DNA of 64,000 bases from BOG-1112 sp964611335 (lineage in GTDB: Bacteria; Bdellovibrionota_B; Oligoflexia; Oligoflexales; Bog-1112): the NCBI GenBank assembly GCA_964611335.1, contig CAZSXR010000002.1, positions 372,001-436,000 of the forward strand. The letters run 5' to 3'. This document shows, piece by piece, positions 25,454 to 33,968 of the stretch. How positions within the stretch are numbered: position 1 is the first letter of the stretch; every line of letters begins with the position of its first letter. The notes below the pieces were generated by a model. The model did not search any database. It saw only the letters and a list, made by a program, of their open reading frames with translations, and was not told the DNA's origin. The position numbers and the translations under genes are program-made.

Positions 25454-25627
25454 AATCTTCTACAACTCTATAATTCCAAAACCTTTTGTCGGCATATCTT
25501 GGACTTTTATAAGTGAAAATGTGTTTTAATCGTTTCTTAGGAGCGAAACCCTATGAAACAAATGAGAAATTTGTTAGTTTATTACTTACAGAGTCATGTT
25601 TGATGAACATTTCTTACGAGAATCCTG

Positions 25628-26305
25628 ATGAGCGAAGCTAAAGGCTTATTTATTACATGTGAGGGTGGAGAAGGTGTGGGGAAATCTTCCTTTCTCAAAA
25701 AACTTCTCATCGAAATTGAAAACAAAGGAATCCAGATAATCAGCACTAGAGAGCCTGGAGGTTCTCCAGTAGGTGAAGCAATACGCCCACTTTTTAATCA
25801 CCCACCTAAAGGTGATCCGCTCACTCCTGAAGCTGAGTTTTTTTTGGTTTCCGCAGCTAGAATTCAACATGTCGTTCATCTGATTCAACCTAAAATTCAA
25901 GCAGGCATCTGGGTTCTTTGTGACCGATTTGCGGACTCAAGTATTGTATATCAAGGGATCTTAGGGGGACTCCCTCGAGATTTTATAAATCTTGTGATTG
26001 GGCATTCTACATTTCATCTGACTCCGCACACAACGTTCTTACTCGACTGTCCTGTAGATATCTCTCTCGCACGAGTAGAAAAAAGAAAATTAGACCAACC
26101 TCGGGACACGCGTTACGACCGAGCAGATCGCGCCTATCATGTTAAAATACGTGAGGCCTATCTCAATTTGGCACATGAATTTCCTGAACGCTATGTCTTA
26201 CTCGATGCACAGGAATCCACAGAGAAACTTGTGCAAACAGCCATAAAAAAACTAGAAGAGCGTTCCGCTTTTGTAAAAAAAAAACATCTTGAAGGTGTTT
26301 TATGA
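25628..26305 (+). CDS. tmk: Thymidylate kinase
   Basis: The 225-aa enzyme phosphorylates dTMP to dTDP. P-loop GGEGVGKSS (13-21), the DR motif in VLCDRFADSSIVYQG and LDQPRDTRYDR in the lid region are typical. The stop codon overlaps the start of a 24-codon ORF as ATGA. The upstream region contains a 16-codon ORF with a good AGGAG site at 25553-25603. Confidence 0.95.
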   Translation: MSEAKGLFITCEGGEGVGKSSFLKKLLIEIENKGIQIISTREPGGSPVGEAIRPLFNHPPKGDPLTPEAEFFLVSAARIQHVVHLIQPKIQAGIWVLCDRFADSSIVYQGILGGLPRDFINLVIGHSTFHLTPHTTFLLDCPVDISLARVEKRKLDQPRDTRYDRADRAYHVKIREAYLNLAHEFPERYVLLDAQESTEKLVQTAIKKLEERSAFVKKKHLEGVL

Positions 26306-26376
26306 ACATAAGTCTCATATTATTCGGAACACTGTTTGCAGTTGGAATGATCGTATATTGGATCATTTCTGAATAA
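26302..26376 (+). CDS. Possible 24-aa membrane peptide coupled to tmk
   Basis: The ATG overlaps the tmk stop as ATGA and opens a 24-codon frame encoding a single hydrophobic helix (MNISLILFGTLFAVGMIVYW, then IISE). Start-stop overlap and composition resemble real small membrane proteins, but the frame also overlaps the end of the convergent hemD (26363) and could be chance. Confidence 0.3.
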   Translation: MNISLILFGTLFAVGMIVYWIISE

Positions 26377-27121
26377 AATTCTTAATATCCTGTATTGCAC
26401 ATGCAATATTATTTGCACTTGCAATGTGAACATCTTTAAAAAAATGACTGCATACCTTTGCGGTTGTTGGTCCTAACGCAAAAATTTTGAGCGTCTCTGA
26501 GAGTCTATTTTCCAGTGGATTCAGAGCTTGAACAAATGCTTCACACGCAGAAGGGCTTGCAAAGAAAACAATCCCTTCCATATGTAAAACCAAAAACTCT
26601 CTTTCAATTTTTGAAAGCTCTAGAGAAGAGCATGTTTCATATAAATCCATTTGCAAACAAGAAAAACCCCTATTTTCTAACACACGTCCAAGATCAAAAG
26701 CTCTTTTTTTGGGACCTGGGAGAAGAATGAAAGTCTCTTTTGGAAGAACCTTATTCAAATAAGGTGGTATCTCACTCGCAGTTCTCATATCATCTAAAAT
26801 TTCAACTAAAACTCCTCGATCTTTCAAAAATTTTTCAGTTTTTTTTCCGAAACAAAAGAAACGAGCCTTAGTTAACAATTTTAAAAATCCTGGAGATTTC
26901 AATGAAAAATAAGCAGATCTCCAAGAACAGAAAACAACCGCCGTTTTGGGGTGTTCAGGGATAGAAAAGGAACTTGGAATCTCTCGCACTTTGATACATG
27001 GCAACGAAAATGCATTAAGTTGTGCGTTCTCTAAAAGAATATTGTCTTCTTCCCAATCTTCCTCAGAACGGGTCCATATCACGACATTTCTATTTTTAAA
27101 TAAGCACTTATTAAAACTCAT
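26363..27121 (-). CDS. hemD: Uroporphyrinogen-III synthase
   Basis: The 252-aa protein fits the two-domain, weakly conserved HemD fold: VVFCSWRSAYFSL near the first domain, FFCFGKKTEKFLKDRG, VLHMEGIVFFASPSACEAFVQ and FALGPTTAKVC. It closes hydroxymethylbilane into uroporphyrinogen III. hemC and hemA lie about 2 kb away on the same strand, separated by the oppositely oriented msrBA gene, which supports the assignment. Confidence 0.85.
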   Translation of the reverse strand: MSFNKCLFKNRNVVIWTRSEEDWEEDNILLENAQLNAFSLPCIKVREIPSSFSIPEHPKTAVVFCSWRSAYFSLKSPGFLKLLTKARFFCFGKKTEKFLKDRGVLVEILDDMRTASEIPPYLNKVLPKETFILLPGPKKRAFDLGRVLENRGFSCLQMDLYETCSSLELSKIEREFLVLHMEGIVFFASPSACEAFVQALNPLENRLSETLKIFALGPTTAKVCSHFFKDVHIASANNIACAIQDIKNFIQK

Positions 27122-27193
27122 CTTATATATTCTTCAAAACTACCGAACAGTTAAAGCCCCGAAAGTAAAAAGACAAAAGAGAGGGGGACATAT

Positions 27194-28255
27194 ATGAAAA
27201 TATCAAAAAGAACTTTTTATCTCGTTTTTATTCTATTTGCTATGACGAAAACGACTGAGTTGCTTGCAAATCCCACGGAATACAAAAAACCTAAAGAAGA
27301 CGATCTTAAAAAGCAACTAACCCCTCTTCAGTTTTACGTCACACAAAAAAATGGAACAGAACCTGCGTTTAAAAATGAATACTGGCAAAATCACAAAGAA
27401 GGAATTTACGTTGATATTGTGTCCGGAGAAGCGCTCTTCAGCTCTCTTGATAAATATGAGTCTGGTACAGGGTGGCCTTCATTCACTAAACCCATCGACG
27501 AAAACAGGATAAACTTAACCTCTGACTACAAATTGTTTATGAAACGCACAGAAGTGCGATCCAAACTTTCTGATTCACATCTGGGACACGTCTTTGATGA
27601 TGGCCCTCCTCCTTTAGGAAAACGTTATTGCATGAATTCTGCTGCTTTGAAATTTATCCCTTTGAAAGAAATGAAATCCCAAGGCTATGAAAAATATCTC
27701 TATTTATTTCCAAACGAAATGTCTTCAACAATTGAAAAAGCAACTCTTGCAGGAGGATGTTTCTGGTCTATGCAAAGCGCATTTGGGGATATTAAAGGAA
27801 TCGTTTCCACACGAGTAGGTTATAGCGGAGGAAACAAAATAAATCCTAGCTATACTGAGGTTGCAACAGGAGACACAGGTCACCTTGAGTCTATAGAAAT
27901 TATATTTAATCCTACAACCATAAGTTTCGAAGACATCCTCAACATATACTGGCACAACATAGATCCGCTTGATAAAGAAGGACAATTCTGTGACAAAGGC
28001 AACGAATATCATTCTGCTATTTTTGTTCACAATACCAAACAAAGAAAACTCGCAGAAAAATCAATGTCAGAAATAAAAAAGAAACTCAGGGGGTTCAACG
28101 TTGCTACACAGATTCAACAAGCTTCCGAGTTTTATCCTGCTGAAGACTATCATCAGAACTACTACAAAAAAAATTCTCTGCGATACAAGCTCTATCGTTT
28201 TAAATGCAAAAGAGATATGCGTCTTAAGGAACTTAAAAAACTGCTAGGAGACTAA
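27194..28255 (+). CDS. msrBA: Exported fused methionine sulfoxide reductase MsrB-MsrA
   Basis: The 353-aa protein has a signal sequence (to about residue 26, ELLA) and two catalytic domains in the order MsrB then MsrA. MsrB spans about 40-165 with SGTGWPSF, HLGHVFDDGP and catalytic Cys146 in RYCMNSAALKF. The usual MsrB zinc Cys in the SGEALFSS loop is missing. MsrA spans about 180-340 with catalytic Cys189 in GGCFWSMQ, and GYSGG, GHLESI, QFCDKGNEYHSAIF. It reduces both Met-sulfoxide isomers, probably in the periplasm. It is inserted divergently between hemD and hemC. GAGGGGG ribosome site. Confidence 0.94.
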   Translation: MKISKRTFYLVFILFAMTKTTELLANPTEYKKPKEDDLKKQLTPLQFYVTQKNGTEPAFKNEYWQNHKEGIYVDIVSGEALFSSLDKYESGTGWPSFTKPIDENRINLTSDYKLFMKRTEVRSKLSDSHLGHVFDDGPPPLGKRYCMNSAALKFIPLKEMKSQGYEKYLYLFPNEMSSTIEKATLAGGCFWSMQSAFGDIKGIVSTRVGYSGGNKINPSYTEVATGDTGHLESIEIIFNPTTISFEDILNIYWHNIDPLDKEGQFCDKGNEYHSAIFVHNTKQRKLAEKSMSEIKKKLRGFNVATQIQQASEFYPAEDYHQNYYKKNSLRYKLYRFKCKRDMRLKELKKLLGD

Positions 28256-29202
28256 CTTTTTAAAAAAGTATCGACCCCGGAGTGTTTTAACTCTTCCCAA
28301 ATTAGACCTACAAATTCTTCAGAGCTAGAACTTTCACCTTGTGTAATATACATACGCATTCCGCGGCCTTCACTATTATAGACGACAAGATCACAGCATA
28401 ACTCTTTATTGTGATAAAACACATGAACACCCACAGGCAAATTGCAATCTCCACCCAGTAGAGAAAGAATCTTTCGTTCGACGCTCACAACACTTTCTGT
28501 TTGATAATCTGTCATTTGTCTCAGCTTGTTGTGAATAGGATGATCCTCAAGGCTTTCTATAACCAAAGCTCCTTGACCCGCACAGGGAATAAACCAAGAG
28601 CTATCCAAAGTGAAACATGGAAATTCTTTGGATATAGGTATGCGATAAAGTGAAGCTTTCGCAAGAACAATAGCATCCCATTTTCCTGCTTTTAAATTGG
28701 CAATGCGTGTATCTACATTTCCACGTATCGCTACTGTTCTAATTTCCGAACTTGCTTCACGCAAAAGGGATTCACGACGCAAACTTCCTGTACCTATTTT
28801 TAAAGGGCCTAAGGCCTTCAGATCTTTCGACTGCCAAATCTCATGTGGATAATCTGCTAATCTTTCCGCCCAAATTGGGGAGAAAATAATGAGATCTTCT
28901 GCAGGATGCCTAGGAAGAAAACAAGGTAATGCAAAGGGTTTGAGAGTTTGAGCAGGAAGATCTTTAAGAGAGTGAACTGCTATGTCTACTGTTTTATTCA
29001 AAAGAGCCTGTTCCAGTTCTTTTACAAAAACACCTTTACCACCAATCTCAGAGAGCAACTTATCTTTAATGATATCCCCGCTAGTCTTAATAACTTTTAT
29101 TTCCGTAGGAATATTAACGCCTTTAAGAAGATCACTTACGTAATGAGCTTGCCAAAGAGCAAGGGCACTTCCACGGGTTCCAAGTATATATTTTGAGTAC
29201 AT
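28252..29202 (-). CDS. hemC: Porphobilinogen deaminase (hydroxymethylbilane synthase)
   Basis: The 316-aa enzyme joins four porphobilinogens. Motifs: LGTRGSALALWQA at the N-terminus, VHSLKDLPA, GTGSLRRESLL, RGNVDTRIANLK and the dipyrromethane cofactor Cys253 in GGDCNLPVGVH. It starts directly after the hemA stop codon and ends with a 4-nt overlap with the convergent msrBA gene. Confidence 0.96.
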   Translation of the reverse strand: MYSKYILGTRGSALALWQAHYVSDLLKGVNIPTEIKVIKTSGDIIKDKLLSEIGGKGVFVKELEQALLNKTVDIAVHSLKDLPAQTLKPFALPCFLPRHPAEDLIIFSPIWAERLADYPHEIWQSKDLKALGPLKIGTGSLRRESLLREASSEIRTVAIRGNVDTRIANLKAGKWDAIVLAKASLYRIPISKEFPCFTLDSSWFIPCAGQGALVIESLEDHPIHNKLRQMTDYQTESVVSVERKILSLLGGDCNLPVGVHVFYHNKELCCDLVVYNSEGRGMRMYITQGESSSSEEFVGLIWEELKHSGVDTFLKS

Positions 29203-30525
29203 TTATGAATCCAATTTAAAATGTGTTTTTGTAATTTCATGGACAATACTTGTCATATGCGTTTTGTTCTGCACATCAATTTTTCGAACAGCAATTGCGA
29301 AATCTGATGTGAGTTTATCGCTGACAGATTCTAGCATTCGGTTTACAGCTATCTTTTGCTCAAAACTCAAAGATCGAAGTTCCTTACGGGAAAACGATTT
29401 ACTATGTTCTTTCTTTATTAGCTCGACAACATAACGATGAAACCTCTCGATAAGAAAAGATTCAGAGTGGTTTTTTATTTTATAACAAAACTTCTCTAAA
29501 GAATGTTCAATAATCTGTTGCGCTTCTCTGACAGCCAACTCTCTTTCAGAAAGGTTTTTATCGATATAATGTTGCAAATCATCAAGTTCAAAAAGATAAA
29601 CATTTTCAAAATCAGCACAAGCACTGTCAACATTTCGTGGAATCGCAATATCCACGATGTACATGGGTTTATCTTTTCTTTTAGAAAGTAAATTTTTCAA
29701 TAAAGACGTAGTAATCACTGGCTTATCAGAACTTAATGCAGTAATAACTATATCTGCTTGACGAAGAAACGACTCCAATTCGGAAAGGACACCAACCCTT
29801 CCACAACCAAGAACACCACTCAACTCCTGAGCTCTCTTTAGACTTCGATTCACTATAGCAATATCTTTTATCCCGACTTTTTTTGCATATAGACCCGTTA
29901 CGTGGGCCATATCACCCGCCCCAAGGAGTAGAAGATTTTTTTCTGCTAAATTCGAAAAAATTTTTCTTGAAAGATCTATAGCAGCATGACCAATAGAAAC
30001 TGTTTTTCGACCTATTACAGTTTCGGAGCGAACTTTTTTTGCAACACGTAGTGCATTTTGTGAAAGTTGAAACAAATGAGGGCCAAGAGTGGAAGCTCTC
30101 TGAGCAAGATCAAAGGCTTCTTTGAATTGCCCAGTGATTTGAGTTTCGCCTACGATGAGTGAATCTACACTTGCAGCAACATCAAAAACATGTTTGATAG
30201 CATCTTTCCCTCTATGACAGAAGGTATGATTCTTGAGATGCTCTTGACTCAGAGTTTCTTTTTTTTTTGCTAGAACCTGCAAATCTCTAAAAATTTCCAA
30301 AAATAAATGTGCGTTCTCTTCGTCATTGTGAGGACATACCCCATAAATTTCCAAACGATTGCAGGTCGAGAGTATTGCAAGTTCAGGCAAATGATGTTGG
30401 GCTTTGATCTGAGGAAGAACATAAGCAACCTGCTCGGGACTCAGATAAAGAGTTTCTCGAAAAGACAAAGGAGCATGCTTATGGTTGGTTCCATAACTAA
30501 AAAATCTTCCTAGATGACGATCCAT
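29203..30525 (-). CDS. hemA: Glutamyl-tRNA reductase
   Basis: ATG 30525 has AAGGA 5 nt upstream, giving 440 aa; an upstream start at 30576 would overlap hemX. Motifs are LSTCNRLEIYG with the catalytic Cys, VAASVDSLIVGETQI, LLLGAGDMAHVTGLYA and VDIAIPRNVD. It makes glutamate-1-semialdehyde from Glu-tRNA, the first step of C5 heme synthesis. Order hemX-hemA-hemC on the minus strand. Confidence 0.96.
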   Translation of the reverse strand: MDRHLGRFFSYGTNHKHAPLSFRETLYLSPEQVAYVLPQIKAQHHLPELAILSTCNRLEIYGVCPHNDEENAHLFLEIFRDLQVLAKKKETLSQEHLKNHTFCHRGKDAIKHVFDVAASVDSLIVGETQITGQFKEAFDLAQRASTLGPHLFQLSQNALRVAKKVRSETVIGRKTVSIGHAAIDLSRKIFSNLAEKNLLLLGAGDMAHVTGLYAKKVGIKDIAIVNRSLKRAQELSGVLGCGRVGVLSELESFLRQADIVITALSSDKPVITTSLLKNLLSKRKDKPMYIVDIAIPRNVDSACADFENVYLFELDDLQHYIDKNLSERELAVREAQQIIEHSLEKFCYKIKNHSESFLIERFHRYVVELIKKEHSKSFSRKELRSLSFEQKIAVNRMLESVSDKLTSDFAIAVRKIDVQNKTHMTSIVHEITKTHFKLDS

Positions 30526-30536
30526 AATATCCTTCA

Positions 30537-31334
30537 TCAGAAAATAAAGCCAAAATATGCGCTCACCAACAAACAAAAACCAAGTAAACTCATCTGAGCT
30601 AAAGTTTTAGTGGAAACATGCAAGCCCAATCTTGAAAACAAAGCTAACAAGTACCAGAACCAAACACTGAGCGCCCATATGAGTTTAGCGGTTAATTTGG
30701 GGATATGATCCGCTGTGCTGTAAGAAAGAAAAATACCTCCACTAAGAAGCGCTATAGAAAGAAATAAGAAACCAGCTCCAAGAGAGGCTATAAGAGACTC
30801 ATCCAATAAATCCAAAGCAGGCAATCTGTTCATAAGATGCACAAATCTTTTTTCTTTCAACAAATGATGCTGACCTAAGTAGAGAAAAGAAATTACAGCA
30901 GCAACAACTGCCAGAACCTCTCCAGAAAGAGCTCCTGCTATATGACAAGCTAAAAAAACACTTTCTAAGCCTTTCTGTTCTTGAATCCTCCATGCATCTA
31001 AAACAAGGTGTACACCCAAAACAGTTGTCACAAGAGGCGCTACTAAAATACGGAAACTAGCCAAACGAATAAAAGTTAAACTGAACGCGCCAAGCCACGC
31101 AAATACAACAACAAAACCAAGTTCACGCAAAGATACGCTGAGAATTTGATTTTCATGCCATTGAAAAAAGAAGGAGAAAGTTAAACAAAAGCATGCGATC
31201 ACCAAAAGTACATAACTTAAACGTTGGAGTACATTTTCGGAGGCAGTTTTTTTTCCAAGTAAAGGGAGCTTTAAGGCGGAAGCTAGCGCCAATTGCACAA
31301 GACTAAAATGAGTTGCAAGAATTTCTATTTGCAA
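30537..31334 (-). CDS. HemX/CcsA-type cytochrome c assembly membrane protein
   Basis: The 265-aa protein has about seven to eight hydrophobic segments, with the CcsA-like features HLVLDAW, ACHIAGALSGEVLAVVAAVISFLYLGQHHLLKEKR and a late WFWYLLALFSRLGLH stretch with conserved His. It is directly upstream of hemA, as hemX is in many bacteria, where it influences HemA level. The start is TTG at 31334; no better codon is visible. The canonical WGxxWxWD motif of true CcsA is not seen. Confidence 0.8.
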   Translation of the reverse strand: MQIEILATHFSLVQLALASALKLPLLGKKTASENVLQRLSYVLLVIACFCLTFSFFFQWHENQILSVSLRELGFVVVFAWLGAFSLTFIRLASFRILVAPLVTTVLGVHLVLDAWRIQEQKGLESVFLACHIAGALSGEVLAVVAAVISFLYLGQHHLLKEKRFVHLMNRLPALDLLDESLIASLGAGFLFLSIALLSGGIFLSYSTADHIPKLTAKLIWALSVWFWYLLALFSRLGLHVSTKTLAQMSLLGFCLLVSAYFGFIF

Positions 31335-31364
31335 AGACTTCTGCCTTTTCGGAAGTTCAGAAAA

Positions 31365-32813
31365 ATGAGAGCACAGCTTCTAAAGACATCCATGGTATAT
31401 ATTGAAAGCATTCATGCGAAAAGCAAAAGTGAGAGTAAACAGAGGTTAGAGTTGACATATTCGAATTGGACGCCTGAAACTTGGCAAAGTTTCCCCGCTC
31501 GTCAACAAGTTGACTATAAAGACGCGCAAACTCTGCAACGCGTGCTTGGAACTTTACGTCAATACCCTCCGCTTGTTTTTGTTGGAGAGATTGAATCACT
31601 CAAGAAAAAACTTGCTGAAGCGAGCTATGGAAAAGGCTTTCTTCTTCAGGGAGGAGATTGCGCTGAAACATTTCATGACTGCAAAGCGGAAATTATTTCC
31701 GACAAAGTTAAAATACTTTTACAAATGGCTTCTGTTCTTTGTTACGGAATACAAAAACCTGTTGTATGTGTAGCGCGCATTGCAGGTCAGTACTCAAAAC
31801 CGCGCTCAAATGATTTTGAAACAATAGATAATATAGAATTGCCTGTTTTCCGCGGAGAAAGTATCAATGGTATAGAAGCTACACTTGATGCACGCATCCC
31901 TGATCCCCTTAGATTACTACGTTGCTATCATAGTTCCGCACTGACTCTCAATTATATAAGATCTCTCGCAAGTGGTGGTTTTGCAGATTTTCACAATCCT
32001 GAGCAATGGGCACTGGATATTTTCAAAGATTCCATACATTACAAAATGTATCAGGAACTCACTGAAAACATGCGCAGAGCTATACACTTTATTATCTCTT
32101 TAGGTGGTTCAAGTTCAGAACTGCGACATATGAATTTTTTCACATGCCATGAAGGTTTGCATTTACCTTTCGAACAAGCTCTTACACATTTTTCCAAAGA
32201 CACTCGACGCTATTACAATTTGAGTTCACACATGCTGTGGATTGGAGATCGCACACGAGACTTGGACGGTGCCCACATAGAGTATTTCCGAGGTTTAGCC
32301 AATCCAATTGGAATCAAAATAGGAGCTAGCGCAAATCCGGAAGAAATTTTAAAAATACTCTCTATTTTAAATCCACAAAACGAAGCAGGACGTATAACTT
32401 TGATCACACGTTTGGGCGCACAAAATGTTCGCTCTAAACTTCCGAATTTGATTCGAAGCATTCGTAAAAGTGGAAACATTGTCTTATGGTCCTGCGATCC
32501 TATGCATGGTAACACCTTTATGAGCCCCCTTCAGAAAAAAACACGTTTATTTTCCGCAATTCTAAATGAATTGCATCAAAGCTTCCGGATCCACCAAGAA
32601 ATGGGTACCTACCTAGGCGGCGTTCACTTCGAATTAACAGGTGAACATGTTACGGAATGCCTTGGCGGTTTAGAGGATATTCAAGAAAGGGATTTGGAAA
32701 AAAACTACCGCAGTTTTTGTGATCCTCGCCTTAATTATCAGCAAAGTTTAGAAGTTGCGTTTACCTTGGCTTCCATGTTTCAAAATCCTAAGGCTGAGAT
32801 TTTCACGCAGTGA
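31365..32813 (+). CDS. Class II 3-deoxy-7-phosphoheptulonate synthase
   Basis: A plant/mycobacterial-type DAHP synthase, about 482 aa from ATG 31365 (GGAAG 9 nt upstream); ATG 31392 is an alternative. Motifs: WTPETWQSFPARQQVDY, LQGGDCAETF, RIAGQYSKPRSN, HMLWIGDRTRDLDG, WSCDPMHGNT and GGVHFELTGEHVTECLGG with metal ligands. It starts the shikimate pathway from PEP and erythrose-4-phosphate. Its promoter must overlap the divergent hemX gene. Confidence 0.94.
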   Translation: MRAQLLKTSMVYIESIHAKSKSESKQRLELTYSNWTPETWQSFPARQQVDYKDAQTLQRVLGTLRQYPPLVFVGEIESLKKKLAEASYGKGFLLQGGDCAETFHDCKAEIISDKVKILLQMASVLCYGIQKPVVCVARIAGQYSKPRSNDFETIDNIELPVFRGESINGIEATLDARIPDPLRLLRCYHSSALTLNYIRSLASGGFADFHNPEQWALDIFKDSIHYKMYQELTENMRRAIHFIISLGGSSSELRHMNFFTCHEGLHLPFEQALTHFSKDTRRYYNLSSHMLWIGDRTRDLDGAHIEYFRGLANPIGIKIGASANPEEILKILSILNPQNEAGRITLITRLGAQNVRSKLPNLIRSIRKSGNIVLWSCDPMHGNTFMSPLQKKTRLFSAILNELHQSFRIHQEMGTYLGGVHFELTGEHVTECLGGLEDIQERDLEKNYRSFCDPRLNYQQSLEVAFTLASMFQNPKAEIFTQ

Positions 32814-32865
32814 AATTTCAGTTTCCTTTCGTGCAAATACCAAGTAGAAAATCCACCTACAATAA

Positions 32866-32955
<90 letters not shown>

Positions 32956-32966
32956 TTTTTTTAAAT

Positions 32967-33076
32967 AAAGCCAAAAACAAAAAGACAAAAGCTAAAAGGT
33001 TCAAGTAGAAGTAAAGTTTTAAGTTCACTTCTACTAAATACTTTACTACTACTTGTAATTTTTTGTTTTTGGCTTT
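32967..33076. repeat. Large nested inverted repeat downstream of tRNA-Ser
   Basis: AAAGCCAAAAACAAAAA (32967-32983) is the perfect reverse complement of 33060-33076. Inside it CAAGTAGAAGTAAAG (33002-33016) pairs with 33041-33055 with one mismatch, and 33003-33012 can alternatively pair with ACTTCTACT at 33028-33036. The whole forms a 110-nt hairpin starting 12 nt after the tRNA. It could be a processed tail RNA, a bidirectional terminator or a small palindromic element. Confidence 0.75.
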
Positions 33077-33086
33077 TTGTTTTTTC

Positions 33087-33112
33087 CTTTATTAACCCAC
33101 TTTATTAACCCA
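33087..33112. repeat. Two tandem 13-bp repeats
   Basis: CTTTATTAACCCA occurs at 33087-33099 and again at 33100-33112, between the large inverted repeat and the four-helix-bundle gene. Confidence 0.85.
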
Positions 33113-33133
33113 AACGCTTTGTTAAATTGAAGC

Positions 33134-33496
33134 TTAGCTTTTTGCCTTTCCTCTCGCAGTAGCAATCGCCTTTGCAAGAATCGAACGCAACTCCGTTGCT
33201 TCTTTTATCAGCTTTACAATGTTCTCTCCCTCAATAAGACCCGCTTTTTCTGTTAAGCAAAGCCAATATCGAGTTTCTCTCATTTCTTTCAGAGAAATTT
33301 GAAGTTTATAACAAAAATCGGCTCTGCTATCAGCTCCTCGTGCTTCTTCGTAATTGGCTCCTGTGGACATAGCACTTCTCACCATTTCGTCTTCAATTTT
33401 TCTTCCAATTGACGATGAGGGTAGTTGGTGCAGAAGCTTGATAATCCCTGCACTGAAGTCAATAAGTCTATCTCCGATATCGCGTGTTTCATTCAT
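33134..33496 (-). CDS. Four-helix-bundle protein of the 23S rRNA IVS family
   Basis: The 120-aa protein matches the S23/IVS four-helix-bundle family: RLIDFSAGIIKLLHQLP, IGRKIEDEMVRSAMSTGANYEEA, FCYKLQISLKEMRETRYWL and the closing ELRSILAKAIATARGK helix. These genes were first found inside intervening sequences of 23S rRNA genes but also occur alone, as here. Function is unknown. It sits next to a tRNA and repeated DNA, a setting suggesting mobility. GGAGGTG lies before the ATG. Confidence 0.85.
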   Translation of the reverse strand: MNETRDIGDRLIDFSAGIIKLLHQLPSSSIGRKIEDEMVRSAMSTGANYEEARGADSRADFCYKLQISLKEMRETRYWLCLTEKAGLIEGENIVKLIKEATELRSILAKAIATARGKAKS

Positions 33497-33659
33497 AAAT
33501 CACCTCCGAGGGAAGGACTTATTATAAAGACAGAATGCGGGCCAGTGACATCCTCACACTCAAAGTATAAAACTCAGAAAATTAAATATTTCATATCTTC
33601 CGTTGAAAAATTCAGCTACTTTTTCATACTATGAATAGCATTATCGAGGTTTGAATTTT

Positions 33660-33962
33660 ATGAAAAAAATATATTCCGCAGCAAATCTGCAAGATGCAAG
33701 TATCTTTAGAGATCTGTTAGAAGCAGACGGTATTCCTTGCGAAATTCGAGGAGATCATCTTTCAAATCTTCGTGGGACTATCCCCACACCTGACTCTTAT
33801 CCTTCAATATGGGTGGAAGATTCAGACTATGAAAAAGCTATAGAAAAAATAAAAGAATATACAAGTCAGCAAGCACGGGAAGAACCCTGGATTTGCAAAA
33901 AATGTAATGAAGATAATGAGGGTCAATTTACAATCTGTTGGAACTGTGGAAATGAAAGGTAA
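33660..33962 (+). CDS. DUF2007-like signal-transducing domain plus zinc ribbon
   Basis: From ATG 33660 the 100-aa protein has a DUF2007 (GlnB-like fold) domain, recognised by KKIYSAANLQDASIFRDLLE, the IPCEIRGDHLSNLRG stretch and IWVEDSDYEKAIEKIKEY, followed by a RanBP2-like zinc ribbon with WICKKC and CWNCGNER (four Cys). The combination suggests protein or nucleic-acid binding; function unknown. GAGG lies about 10 nt upstream. Confidence 0.75.
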   Translation: MKKIYSAANLQDASIFRDLLEADGIPCEIRGDHLSNLRGTIPTPDSYPSIWVEDSDYEKAIEKIKEYTSQQAREEPWICKKCNEDNEGQFTICWNCGNER

Positions 33963-33968
33963 ACTATT

